Positions 19,479 to 30,934 of a stretch of DNA of 64,000 nucleotides are shown here, one piece after another; positions within the stretch are counted from its first letter, which is position 1; each line of letters starts with the position of its first letter. Where the stretch lies: the NCBI RefSeq assembly GCF_039691755.1, contig NZ_CP137552.1, forward strand, positions 620,001-684,000, given 5' to 3'. The position numbers and the translations under genes are program-made. Below the pieces are notes generated by a model that had not been told where the DNA came from, made no database searches, and saw nothing but the letters and a program-made list of their open reading frames with translations. The DNA comes from Halomonas sp. Bachu 37. Lineage in GTDB: Bacteria; Pseudomonadota; Gammaproteobacteria; Pseudomonadales; Halomonadaceae.

Positions 19479-19599
19479 TGTATATCATGCTGACATAAAC
19501 GTCTTTTTAAGACGTTTATACGTAAATTGTTTTGTGATACGTCTCAAGCGTATCCGGCAATCGTTATCATTGCGAGATTCAGACTCCTTCGGGTTATAG

Positions 19600-22490
<2,891 letters not shown>

Positions 22491-22660
22491 ATAACACCCA
22501 AGGGGTCTGCTCAAAATGATAACGATCGCGTGTGAACACACGCAGAGAACCGGATACGCAACGAGTAAGCGACACGCTTGCTTGAAGTGACAGAGACGCT
22601 CACAAAACACGTCAATGGCAACACACCAGGACGACACAGCATGATATGCATTACCCGTTA

Positions 22661-22779
22661 CGCCTGACGACCATAGCGAGTGGGAACCACCTGATCCCTT
22701 GCCGAACTCAGCAGTGAAACCGCTTAGCGCCGATGGTAGTGTGGGGCTTCCCCATGCGAGAGTAGGTCATCGTCAGGCA
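22661..22779 (+). rRNA. rrf: 5S ribosomal RNA
   Basis: About 119 nt, CGCCTGACGACCATAGCG... to ...GGTCATCGTCAGGCA, with complementary ends CCTGACGA/TCGTCAGG. It follows the 23S gene after a 170-nt spacer that holds no other gene. Confidence 0.95.
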
Positions 22780-22791
22780 CCTATCCTGCAG

Positions 22792-22819
22792 AAAACCCAG
22801 CCACCCGGCTGGGTTTTTT
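22792..22819 (+). terminator. rRNA operon terminator
   Basis: AACCCAGCC-ACCC-GGCTGGGTT, a perfect 9-bp stem, followed by a T-run. It ends the 16S-23S-5S transcript. Confidence 0.9.
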
Positions 22820-22960
22820 GTGTGCGTGGGAGAAACTCAAGCAACCAGAATCGAATGGCTAAGTGATATCATGGCTGCCCACGCTGCCTTGGTACACGCT
22901 GCCGAGTAGCTCCAATATTAAAGAATATTGATAGCCTTGATCCGTGAAATGGGAGACGTA

Positions 22961-24031
22961 ATGAGCGTTGAGCTAGTGCCCAATGCGTGGCTTGTGTATT
23001 GCCGCGCTGGCTTCGAGACGGATGCGGCTGAAGAGTTATCCCACCGTGCGAAGTCTATTGGCATCAAGGGAAACTGCGTTACCGGAGCAGGCTGGGCACG
23101 TTTAGAGCTGCCCGCAGGTGAAGCTGTTAACGATCTGCATCATCATGTTCCTTTTGCATCTTTGGTCTTTGCCCGGCAAAGCCTGGTAGCACTCCCGCCC
23201 TTGGCCTTGTCACGAGAAGACCGGCTTAGCTCGATTATCGAACAGGTACGTGCGAGTGGCTGGAGTTTTGAAACCGTGTGGCATGAAACACCGGATACCA
23301 ACGAAGGTAACGCCCTGAGCCGGTTGGGCAAGTCATTGGACAGGCCGCTGACCACCGCCTTGAAGAAAAAAGGTGCGTTGAGACGCAAGGCGGGTGGAAG
23401 GCGGTTGCACCTTCTCTGGTGTGCAGGAGATCAAGTGCAGATTGCGATGAGCTTCCCCGGGAATCGGAGTGAATTACCCGGCGGAATTCGTCGATTGCGT
23501 TTTCCTTCTCGCGCCCCCAGTCGCTCGACCCTGAAGCTTGAAGAAGCCTGGCATGAATTCGTGCCTCGGGAAGAGTGGGATGTACGTTTGGCTGAACATA
23601 TGCAAGCGGCTGATCTTGGGGCTGCACCAGGCGGTTGGACATGGCAGCTAGTACAACGGGGTATGTACGTGTATGCCATTGACAATGGCCCAATGGAAAA
23701 GAGCTTGATGCAAAGCGGCCAAGTCGATCATTTGCGCGAAGATGGTTTTACCTGGGAGCCGCCTCAGCGCCTGGATTGGCTGGTTTGCGATATCGTCGAC
23801 AAGCCAGCGCGTGTATTGGCGATGGTGGAACGCTGGCTGGTAAGAAAATGGTGCCACGAAGCGGTCTTCAACCTCAAATTGCCAATGAAGCAGCGCTGGC
23901 AAGAGGTGAGCAAGCGTCTGGCCCAACTAGAAGAAGCGCTGGAAGATGCCGGCGTGAAAGGGCAAGTTCGCTGTCGGCATCTCTATCATGATCGGGAAGA
24001 GGTCACTGTACATGTGCGTTTGCGCGGCTAA
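22961..24031 (+). CDS. rlmM: 23S rRNA (cytidine-2498) 2'-O-methyltransferase RlmM
   Basis: Methylates C2498 of 23S rRNA using SAM. The protein (356 aa) has an N-terminal THUMP-like region and a C-terminal Rossmann methyltransferase domain with the SAM motif DLGAAPGGWTWQL and WLVCDIVDKP. An in-frame TTG at 22928 and ATG at 22949 are also possible, but ATG 22961 has GGGAGA upstream and matches the family start. It lies next to the rRNA operon it serves, possibly by coincidence, as a separate unit after the rRNA terminator. Confidence 0.92.
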   Translation: MSVELVPNAWLVYCRAGFETDAAEELSHRAKSIGIKGNCVTGAGWARLELPAGEAVNDLHHHVPFASLVFARQSLVALPPLALSREDRLSSIIEQVRASGWSFETVWHETPDTNEGNALSRLGKSLDRPLTTALKKKGALRRKAGGRRLHLLWCAGDQVQIAMSFPGNRSELPGGIRRLRFPSRAPSRSTLKLEEAWHEFVPREEWDVRLAEHMQAADLGAAPGGWTWQLVQRGMYVYAIDNGPMEKSLMQSGQVDHLREDGFTWEPPQRLDWLVCDIVDKPARVLAMVERWLVRKWCHEAVFNLKLPMKQRWQEVSKRLAQLEEALEDAGVKGQVRCRHLYHDREEVTVHVRLRG

Positions 24032-24057
24032 GTCCGTGATAATGTAAGCGGCACGGC

Positions 24058-24345
24058 TCATTGAGTCGCTTCGTAGACACTAATGGTTTCTTCTTCAGTG
24101 AGTAAAGGCATGACCCGTTGCATGGCGGCTGCGCGCTCCTCGCTGGTGTACCATTCCTTCCAGGCTCGCATGTCGCGCCACTTGGTAATCATCAGCCGGT
24201 GATCGCTGCGGCCCATCTCGACCAGGCTTTCACCGCCGACAAAGCCTCGTGCGCCTAATGAAATGCGCATGGCTTCACGTGCCGCTTGCTCGTATTCCTC
24301 CTCGAGACCGGGCATGATACGGCGTTCGATAATAATCTTGATCAT
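24058..24345 (-). CDS. Antibiotic biosynthesis monooxygenase (ABM) domain protein
   Basis: Protein of 95 aa with the ABM ferredoxin-like fold pattern: [20 protein letters not shown], then [10 protein letters not shown] and [16 protein letters not shown]. Members include heme-degrading and small monooxygenases as well as many proteins of unknown role; nothing specific marks the substrate here. The ATG follows GGGAGCC. Convergent with rlmM, with 26 bp between stops, and divergent from tusA. Confidence 0.82.
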   Translation of the reverse strand: MIKIIIERRIMPGLEEEYEQAAREAMRISLGARGFVGGESLVEMGRSDHRLMITKWRDMRAWKEWYTSEERAAAMQRVMPLLTEEETISVYEATQ

Positions 24346-24374
24346 CTTGTTGGCTCCCTACACCGAGGACATCA

Positions 24375-24626
24375 ATGACTGATAACACCTCTGCATTACC
24401 GGACTATGATGTACAGTTGGATACTACCGGCCTGTACTGCCCGGAACCGATCATGATGATGCATGGCAAGGTGCGGGACATGCGGTCTGGGCAAGTTCTT
24501 AAAGTAATAGCCAGCGATCCAGCTACTACACGGGACGTGCCGAAATTTTGTCAGTTCCTGGGCCACGAACTACTATACGAGCAGTCAACGGCGGATAATT
24601 ATCTGTATTTTATACGTTTGGGATAA
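24375..24626 (+). CDS. tusA: Sulfurtransferase TusA
   Basis: Small sulfur carrier of 83 aa. The signature [14 protein letters not shown] contains the persulfide-carrying Cys22 in the CPxP motif. TusA passes sulfur from IscS toward tRNA 2-thiouridine synthesis and other routes. Length is normal for the family. It is divergent from the ABM gene, with 29 bp between starts. Confidence 0.92.
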   Translation: MTDNTSALPDYDVQLDTTGLYCPEPIMMMHGKVRDMRSGQVLKVIASDPATTRDVPKFCQFLGHELLYEQSTADNYLYFIRLG

Positions 24627-24637
24627 TGTTGTGGAGT

Positions 24638-24662
24638 GTGGGGCAATCCTGCTGGGCCCCAC
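24638..24662. terminator. Possible bidirectional terminator between tusA and 24677 gene
   Basis: GTGGGGC and GCCCCAC pair across an 11-nt loop between two convergent genes. There is no strong T-run, so this is tentative. Confidence 0.4.
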
Positions 24663-24676
24663 TTGACCGGCTGTGT

Positions 24677-25378
24677 TCAAGGCGTGTCATCGGCGACTAC
24701 CATGAGTGACAGGGCTTCCAGTGTCGAGGGATCTTCCTCGAGGATAAGATTGGCTATATGACGTTGAAAGAAATATAGCGTCCGATGCTTGGAGTGACCG
24801 CAATACAAGCATGAGTCTCCCAGAAGAACCGGGCTCATGGTGGCCTGGGTCTCGTCCGCCAAAAGCGCTTCGATGGAACCGTTACTGAATAGTCGCCAGC
24901 CATGGACGGGCTTGATATGCCAGGGTTCCTCTGGATGGTTCATGCACAAGGCGTGTGTACCCAGTGTGTCGGGAAGCTGCTGAATCAAGGTGACTTCCTG
25001 CGACTCTTCATAATCGAAATACTCCGCAGCGGAAGTCAACTCGACATATTTATGCTCGGGCGGTTGCTCGAAGATTTCTTCTGTTTCAGGGTCGCGATAG
25101 CCAATAAAACAGCCGTTTTCGTGACTATTGAGCTGATCGCAAGGGGTAAGGGACTCCATCCACGGTACCAGACCGAATATTTCGCCGTCTTCGCGTAATC
25201 CCCAGGCCAGTATCGGCATGCCATAGTAGCTTTCGGGATTGGAAGCGAGATGATAGACCATTTCCAGGCCATCGAGCTCAGGCGCCAAGCGTACCAGGCG
25301 CTTCCGTGCGTAATGCCGTTGTCTCACGGCTTCCAGGTCGATGACCTGGGCAGAGCGGGGTGACAGGGATGCGCCCAT
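24677..25378 (-). CDS. Conserved hypothetical protein with CxxC motif
   Basis: Protein of 233 aa, acidic, with no signal peptide or membrane helix. I do not recognise the family. A CLYCGHSKHR motif near the C-terminus could bind metal as part of a zinc-binding site, with another cysteine in ALCMNHPEEPW. The ATG has an excellent AGGAGGG upstream, so it is expressed. The 298 bp upstream (25379-25676) contain no gene that I can see. Confidence 0.75.
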   Translation of the reverse strand: MGASLSPRSAQVIDLEAVRQRHYARKRLVRLAPELDGLEMVYHLASNPESYYGMPILAWGLREDGEIFGLVPWMESLTPCDQLNSHENGCFIGYRDPETEEIFEQPPEHKYVELTSAAEYFDYEESQEVTLIQQLPDTLGTHALCMNHPEEPWHIKPVHGWRLFSNGSIEALLADETQATMSPVLLGDSCLYCGHSKHRTLYFFQRHIANLILEEDPSTLEALSLMVVADDTP

Positions 25379-25676
25379 GGTGTCCCTCCTGGTGCTGCGT
25401 GGTCACGACATTGGCAAGTGGCGGTATGCACGCTTGCCGCATAATTCACCAATAGCACAGACAGGAAAGAAGGTTAAGTCCTAAAACGTCTTTTTCCGAT
25501 ATTTACTCCACAACAGCGGGGTCACGACTTTGTTCATGACCTTCAACGGCTTGGCGCAGGTAAGGCGATGAAATCACTGGACTGCTTAGTTGAAAGTGTA
25601 TTTGTATTGCCGACGATTTGAAGAGTGATATGAGTTGACCTGGATGCTCGATCCAAGCTGGGGATAGGCGAGGAGC

Positions 25677-27104
25677 TCATATCGTCTCGTGCTTGCGACT
25701 GATTTGGTGCAAGCGCAGTCCGAGAAGCAAGGCTGCCGTGCTCAGACCGGCAATCAGGCCGATCCAGTAACCGTGTACACCTAGCGGTTCGAGCCAATTG
25801 TACAAACCCCGTGTGCCCAGCCAATGGCCTCCGAACAAGCCGATCAGCCAGTAGGAGAATAGCGTTATCACCATGACGATTCGGGTATCCTTGTAACCTC
25901 TCAAGGCGCCGGCCAGGTTCACCTGGAGCGAATCGGAAACTTGGTAGAGGACAGCCAGTGCAATCAGGCTCAACGCCATTGCCTGAACCTTGGGGTTGTT
26001 GGTGTAAAGGGCGATCACATTGGGCGCAGTGAGCCACAGCAGTAGGCTATTCAAGGCTGCAACCGCCAGGCTGATCATGATTCCATTCCAGGCTATGAGA
26101 CGAGCCATTGCGGGCCGCTCCTGACCCAAGGTATTGCCGACCCGTACGGTGAGCGCCATGCTCAGCGATAGGGGCAACATGAAAAGAATACTGGTAAAAT
26201 TTAAGGCAACCTGGTGAGCGGCAACCGTTATTTCACCCAAACTGGCAATGAACAATGCTATCAGGGTAAATAGCGTGACCTCGACAAAGATGGCCACGCC
26301 GATAGGAACTCCTACTACCAGTAATTCACGAATGCCCTTCCATTGCGGGAGACTCAACTGAGTCCATAGACTTATCTCGCCATAAGCTTGGCTTCTATAA
26401 GTATATATTCCCATCGTCAGTGCCATGGTCCACATGGAAAATGCGGTAGCGATTCCGCAACCTAGCGCGCCTAATGCCGGTAGCGCCTGGAACGGGGCTG
26501 GCAGCATGGGGCCGAAGAGGGCGACCAAGCCATTACCGCCATAAATCAGTACGTAGTTGGCCGGAACGTTGACCCCCAGCCCGATCAGACTGATCCACAG
26601 TGCCGGGCGTGTGTGGTTCATGCCGTCGGAAAAGGCGCGTAGAGCCTGGAATACTGCGACTCCTGGCATGCCGAAAGCAACAGCGGCAAGATAGGCCGCT
26701 GACTGTTCGGCCACCTGTGGAGGCACTTCCATCAAGCGGAAAACCGGCATTACCATGTGCCATAACAGGTAGGCTGCAATCACGCCCAATATCAACGCTA
26801 CCCACAGAGCCTGATGAACACGAGGGCGGATCATCGAAAGGTGTCGGCCACCCAGCAGATGGGCCACGATGGGCGTCAGCCCCATCAAGGTGCCGGTCAT
26901 GAACAGCATCAATGGTAGCCATAGGCTGGAGCCGACCGAAACCGCTGCAAGCGCGGTGGCACTTTGGCGGCCGGTCATCATGACATCCACCACACTCATC
27001 CCGGCCTGGGCAAGTTGAGCGCCGCATATGGGTAAGGCGAGATGCACCAGTGAGGCGGTTTCCTTCCGGCTGATGGCCCGTAAATCGGCGATGAATCTGC
27101 CCAA
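25677..27104 (-). CDS. MATE family multidrug efflux transporter
   Basis: NorM-like MATE exporter of 475 aa with about twelve hydrophobic segments in two repeats. Family motifs include LALPICGAQLAQAGMSVVDVMMTGRQ near the N-terminus and GxQERPAMAR-like loops in the second half. Such pumps use Na+ or H+ gradients to export cationic drugs. It starts with TTG preceded by GGGAG seven bases upstream; the first ATG downstream (MSVVDVMM) would remove the first helix, so TTG is preferred. Divergent from epmC. Confidence 0.87.
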   Translation of the reverse strand: MGRFIADLRAISRKETASLVHLALPICGAQLAQAGMSVVDVMMTGRQSATALAAVSVGSSLWLPLMLFMTGTLMGLTPIVAHLLGGRHLSMIRPRVHQALWVALILGVIAAYLLWHMVMPVFRLMEVPPQVAEQSAAYLAAVAFGMPGVAVFQALRAFSDGMNHTRPALWISLIGLGVNVPANYVLIYGGNGLVALFGPMLPAPFQALPALGALGCGIATAFSMWTMALTMGIYTYRSQAYGEISLWTQLSLPQWKGIRELLVVGVPIGVAIFVEVTLFTLIALFIASLGEITVAAHQVALNFTSILFMLPLSLSMALTVRVGNTLGQERPAMARLIAWNGIMISLAVAALNSLLLWLTAPNVIALYTNNPKVQAMALSLIALAVLYQVSDSLQVNLAGALRGYKDTRIVMVITLFSYWLIGLFGGHWLGTRGLYNWLEPLGVHGYWIGLIAGLSTAALLLGLRLHQISRKHETI

Positions 27105-27234
27105 CTTGTCTCTCCCGACGGGTATATAGGCTGCAGAAACGCCATAGAGTAGCAGGACTGACTGGCCTCTGCTCGTGAAGCCCGAGCGGGTATACTGGTC
27201 ATCGAGTTTGTACCGGAACGATAAGAGAGCAACC

Positions 27235-27813
27235 GTGACCCAATCCGAAACACGCTGGACCTTGGACGATATTACCGCCTTGTTCGATGGGCTCTTCCAT
27301 GAGACATACAGTACCCGGCTGGTACGTGGCGCTGACGAGCCGTTATACCGCCCGGCAGGCGCTGATTATGATTACCATCAAGTGATTTTTGCTCGTGGTT
27401 TCTACGCTAGCGCCTTGCATGAAATCAGTCACTGGTGCATCGCGGGAGAACGCCGCAGAGGGCTTGAAGATTACGGTTACTGGTATTTACCCGATGGCCG
27501 CACTGCCGAGCAACAAGCGGCTTTCGAAAAAGCGGAAATCGCTCCCCAGGCGCTTGAACTATTATTCACTGAAGCTTGCCAGAGGCGCTTCCACGTCAGC
27601 GTGGACAACCTGGGCGGGGATGCTGAGGTGGACCGAGAGGCTTTTGAGGCGCGTGTCATGAGCAGGGCCGAGCGCTACCGACAAGAAGGCTTACCTGTTC
27701 GTGCCGCTGCATTCCGTTATGCCCTGCTGGCATATTATCAAGAAAACAGATCACGCAAGGCAGCCATAGAGTGTGGTTTGGCTGCCTTGCGTGGTGATCC
27801 TATTCTGCAGTGA
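27235..27813 (+). CDS. epmC: Elongation factor P hydroxylase EpmC
   Basis: YfcM/EpmC family protein, 192 aa, which hydroxylates the beta-lysylated lysine of EF-P. The metal-binding motif LHEISHW supplies His62 and His66. The frame is open from 27175, but GTG 27235 gives the family length and start. Its stop overlaps the stop of the convergent 27800 gene by 14 bp. epmA/epmB are not in the window. Confidence 0.88.
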   Translation: MTQSETRWTLDDITALFDGLFHETYSTRLVRGADEPLYRPAGADYDYHQVIFARGFYASALHEISHWCIAGERRRGLEDYGYWYLPDGRTAEQQAAFEKAEIAPQALELLFTEACQRRFHVSVDNLGGDAEVDREAFEARVMSRAERYRQEGLPVRAAAFRYALLAYYQENRSRKAAIECGLAALRGDPILQ

Positions 27814-28288
27814 GGTCTTCAGTCAGGCGTTGATGCAAGCTCAACATGACTTGGGTCTCGTGTTCCGGTCGCAAGGGTTCGAGCCCCAGTTCGCTGAACA
27901 TTTCACTGCGTTGGCGCTGCCACTCACCCGCTGAAACATGATCGTAGAGGCTTTCCGCCGGGGCCAGCTCGACAAAGGGGTCTAGCCCGTAGGTATCGAA
28001 CAGGCGCGCCAGGGCAGCCTCCTCCTCGCCGTTATCGCTGGTATAGAGCGTGGCGGAAAAATGGTCGTTTTCCAGTTCACGTATTACATCCAGTGGGCTT
28101 ACCCCGAAACTCTCCAGTTCTTCGAGGCTATAGCCGCCCAGGACGTTCATGTCTTCGTCGAACCAGTCGGCGTCCGGTTGAATCAGGGTGTGCTTGACGC
28201 GTCCATCGGGTAATGACCAGGCAATCGCGAGGGGTAACCCGTCCTGATCACCGGTTTCGATGGCGATGAAGCCGGGAAAATCATCCAT
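27800..28288 (-). CDS. Exonuclease-fold-like protein of unknown activity
   Basis: Protein of 162 aa. The order GFIAIETGDQDGLPLAIAW, DADWFDED, GGYSLEELESFGVSP, ATLYTSDNGEEEAALARLF resembles DEDD (RNase T-like) exonucleases. In the first motif, however, the usual DxE reads AIE, so one metal-binding aspartate appears lost. It could be a degenerate nuclease-fold protein; this is by eye and uncertain. The ATG at 28288 follows GAGGG. The first codons overlap the end of tatD by 8 bp, so the two are translationally coupled. A longer reading to 28381 adds proline-rich sequence from inside tatD and is rejected. Confidence 0.7.
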   Translation of the reverse strand: MDDFPGFIAIETGDQDGLPLAIAWSLPDGRVKHTLIQPDADWFDEDMNVLGGYSLEELESFGVSPLDVIRELENDHFSATLYTSDNGEEEAALARLFDTYGLDPFVELAPAESLYDHVSAGEWQRQRSEMFSELGLEPLRPEHETQVMLSLHQRLTEDLTAE

Positions 28289-29159
28289 GTTGCAATCCCT
28301 CGCTATCAGTGTGGGGAAGTCGGAAAAAGGCGGTGGCGGTGGCGGTAGTGGCCTCGGCCAATCGTGCTTCGCCAATACCATGCCAGTGCGCGATCTCGCG
28401 GCCTATCCAGGGAAGAAGTGCCGGTTCGTGGCGGCGTCCCTTGAGCTTGGCGGGAAGATTGCGCGGAAGCAGATAGGGACAGTCGGTTTCCAGCATCAGC
28501 CGTTCCAGCGGAATAGCCCCAACCAATTCCCGCAGATGGTGCCCGCGACGCTCGTCGCACAGCCAGCCGGTCAAACCGATATGCAGATCCAAGTCTAGAT
28601 AACCATAGAGTGTGGCTCGGTCGGCAGTGAAGCAATGCACCACCGCTTGGGAGATATCGTCACGCCAGGCATGCAGCATCTGCTGCATGCGCTTGCCGGC
28701 ATCGCGCTCGTGCAAAAAGAGCGGTAAGCCACTCTCGGCAGCGAGACCGAGCTGAGCCTCAAAAGCCCGCTCCTGCGCCTGGGGAGAAGAGAAGTTGCGA
28801 TTGAAGTCGAGTCCGCACTCACCGACCGCCACCACTTCGGGCTCTTTATGAAGTGCCGCCATGTCGCGTGCCATGCTGGCATTCCAGTGGCTCGCATCGT
28901 GCGGGTGTACACCAGCCGTGGCATACAGACCGGGGTAGCGCCGAGCCAGTTCCACCGCCTGTTCGGCATGTTCGAGATCGGTCCCGGTTACTATCAGTTT
29001 GGTGACGTTGGCAGCGCGTGCTCGTTGCAGCACGGCTTCCAGATCACGATTGAAGCTTTCGTGGGTCAGATTGGCGCCTATATCAATCAAGGGAGCGGGC
29101 GAGCGAAAGCGTAGTGCCTCGGGAAGAAAATCATCGAACGAATCAGCCAGCTCGGCCAC
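28281..29159 (-). CDS. tatD: TatD family metal-dependent DNase
   Basis: TIM-barrel hydrolase, 292 aa, close to E. coli TatD itself. Motifs DIGANLTHESF, AGVHPHD, GECGLDFNRNF, VVHCFT and ETDCPYLLPRN supply the metal ligands; GLTGWLCDERRG is a TatD hallmark. It acts as a Mg-dependent 3'-5' exonuclease in DNA repair and RNA turnover. It has about 23 extra residues at the N-terminus compared with E. coli TatD. It is not next to tatABC. Confidence 0.92.
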   Translation of the reverse strand: MAELADSFDDFLPEALRFRSPAPLIDIGANLTHESFNRDLEAVLQRARAANVTKLIVTGTDLEHAEQAVELARRYPGLYATAGVHPHDASHWNASMARDMAALHKEPEVVAVGECGLDFNRNFSSPQAQERAFEAQLGLAAESGLPLFLHERDAGKRMQQMLHAWRDDISQAVVHCFTADRATLYGYLDLDLHIGLTGWLCDERRGHHLRELVGAIPLERLMLETDCPYLLPRNLPAKLKGRRHEPALLPWIGREIAHWHGIGEARLAEATTATATAFFRLPHTDSEGLQHG

Positions 29160-29581
29160 GGTTCAACTCCTGTGTACGGCAGAAAGGTACAAGCAAAAAA
29201 GTATTGTACCTGTGCGGCCCCGCCTCCTGCCAACCCTGATCGCCAAGGGCAGTTCTCAGTGGCAAGAGGGTGGCTATCGCCAGAATGACTCAACAGTCAA
29301 GCATGGCGTGTTATGTGTTATTCGATCTAAAAGAGAACTCGGGGAAATGGAAGTTTTATTAGCAAGACACTGATTATAAATATAATAATGTTTAATGAAG
29401 TGAAATGGAGAAGGGCTCGGTGAAATGAAGATGGCATGAAATGCAAAGAAAATGGCCTGAAGCGTAAACCATCGAAACGGGATTACTCCTACCATGAAGT
29501 AACCGGTCACAAGCAGTATTCAAATGCAGTACCGGCCATTGAGGTTTTACCTTGAATAACAACAAGACAGGGTTTTCATCT
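29160..29581. other. AT-rich intergenic region before the binding-protein gene
   Basis: No gene is seen. It contains a TATAAT (29381-29386) without a convincing -35 box and three TGAAATG elements (29401, 29421, 29436) in the same orientation. These could be half-sites for a regulator such as the AraC protein at 36670, but that is speculative. Confidence 0.4.
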
Positions 29582-30814
29582 ATGCGACTCAATCATCAAT
29601 TTGCCAAGAGCGCTCTGGCGCTTTCCATCATCCTTGCCGGACACACGGGGCTGGCGCATGCCACCGATTCCTCGATAACCGATAACGAGATTCGCATCGG
29701 TTACCTGGCGGACATGTCCGGTGTCTACCGGGATCCCATCGGCCCGTTGGGGTTGGATGCGATCAATATGGCAATCGAGGATGTCGGTGGCAGTGTCGCT
29801 GGTGCGGATATCGTTCTTTTCAATGCCGACGATCGCAACAGTCCCGATGTCGGTTCCAGCGTCGTACGTGAGTGGATTGACGAGCAAAATGTCGACATGG
29901 TGACGGGGTTGGTGGCCTCATCGGTAACCCTGGCAGCGGTCAAGTTGCTGGAGGAGGAGAACCGTCTGGGGCTGGTGAATGGTGCGGTCTCATCCAGTGT
30001 GACCAATGAGCACTGCTCGCCCAACCATATTCATTGGGTCTATGACACCTGGGCCATGTCCAACGGCACAGCCAAGGCGATAACCCAGGAGGGCCACAAG
30101 AACTGGTACCTGCTGAGTGCGGATTACTCGTTCGGCCATGCGCTGGAGCAAGATGTCGAGCGGGTCGTTACCGAGAATGGCGGTACGATCGTCGGCTCGG
30201 CGCGTCACCCTTTCCCCAGCAGTGATTTCTCCTCCTTCATGCTTCAGGCCCAGGCCTCGGGAGCCGATGTCATCGCTCTGAACAATGCCGGGGGGGATAC
30301 CATCAACGCCGTTCGCACGGCCGGCCAGTTCGGCATCACCCAGGCGGGGCAGATCCTGGCGGGAATGGTGCTGTTCAGCACCGACATTCGCAGCCTGGGG
30401 TTGGAAAACGCCCAGGGGCTGCAGTTCACCAAGGCTTGGTACTACGATCTCAATGACGAGACCCGCGCCTGGGCCGAACGTTTCCGCGAGCGTACCGGCA
30501 GCATGCCGACTATGGTTCATGCCGGACTGTATTCCAGCACCCTGCACTATCTCGAGGCGATCGAGGCGGTAGGAACGGACGATACCCAGGCGGTTCGCCA
30601 GCAGATGATGGATACCCCCGTCAACGACATCTTCGCCACGGATGGCTACATCCGCGAGGATGGACGCATGGTGCACGACATGTACCTGGTGGAGGTGAAG
30701 ACACCGGAAGAGTCCGCGGATGAAGACGATCTCTTCCGTGTCGTGCGCACCATACCCGCGGAAGAAGCCTTCCGTCCCTTGTCCGAAAGCGTGTGTCCTC
30801 TGGTCAATAGCTGA
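29582..30814 (+). CDS. ABC transporter substrate-binding protein (Peripla_BP_6 type)
   Basis: Periplasmic binding protein of about 410 aa, of the branched-chain amino acid/amide/aromatic acid type. An N-terminal signal peptide (hydrophobic ALALSIILAGHTGLAHA) is followed by IRIGYLADMSGVY, VVREWIDEQNVDMVTG and YLLSADYSFGHAL, typical of this fold. An in-frame TTG at 29552 with GAGG upstream is an alternative start; ATG 29582 gives a classic signal peptide. No permease or ATPase gene is nearby, so it either works with a distant transporter or as a sensor. It heads an operon of acyl-CoA enzymes, suggesting its ligand is a carboxylic acid. Confidence 0.88.
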   Translation: MRLNHQFAKSALALSIILAGHTGLAHATDSSITDNEIRIGYLADMSGVYRDPIGPLGLDAINMAIEDVGGSVAGADIVLFNADDRNSPDVGSSVVREWIDEQNVDMVTGLVASSVTLAAVKLLEEENRLGLVNGAVSSSVTNEHCSPNHIHWVYDTWAMSNGTAKAITQEGHKNWYLLSADYSFGHALEQDVERVVTENGGTIVGSARHPFPSSDFSSFMLQAQASGADVIALNNAGGDTINAVRTAGQFGITQAGQILAGMVLFSTDIRSLGLENAQGLQFTKAWYYDLNDETRAWAERFRERTGSMPTMVHAGLYSSTLHYLEAIEAVGTDDTQAVRQQMMDTPVNDIFATDGYIREDGRMVHDMYLVEVKTPEESADEDDLFRVVRTIPAEEAFRPLSESVCPLVNS

Positions 30815-30844
30815 TTCTTTGGTCAACAAGTGAGGAGACCATCG

Positions 30845-30934
30845 ATGACAGAAGTGATGGACTCCGTTGAAGCCACGCAGCAGCCAGCAACATACGAAAT
30901 AGCCAACAATAATAGTCATCAGGAGTGGGCATGA
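30845..30934 (+). CDS. 29-aa overlapping small ORF
   Basis: ATG 30845 follows GAGGAGA with 6-bp spacing, a better ribosome site than many genes here. It encodes 29 residues (MTEVMDSVEATQ...NNNSHQEWA). The TGA overlaps the ATG of the next gene (ATGA at 30931-30934), so translation of the ligase may depend on it. I recognise no family. It may be a leader peptide, a micro-protein or a gene remnant. Confidence 0.5.
   Translation: MTEVMDSVEATQQPATYEIANNNSHQEWA

Larger units (their letters stand above)
19291..19599 (+). other. 16S-23S spacer without tRNA genes
   Basis: A 309-nt spacer. No tRNA-Ile, tRNA-Ala or tRNA-Glu is found (no TTCGA/TTCAA T-arm with acceptor pairing). It contains a long nested hairpin (19353-19456) and a boxA (19467-19478). 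Confidence 0.85.

Noticed and set aside
19291..19599. tRNA genes expected between 16S and 23S
   Set aside because: No cloverleaf with a GTTCRANNC T-loop and matching acceptor stem could be found in the spacer.
29401..29442. Three TGAAATG copies as an iteron or CRISPR-like repeat
   Set aside because: Units are only 7 bp, spaced 20 and 15 bp, and flanks are not conserved; at most possible regulator half-sites.
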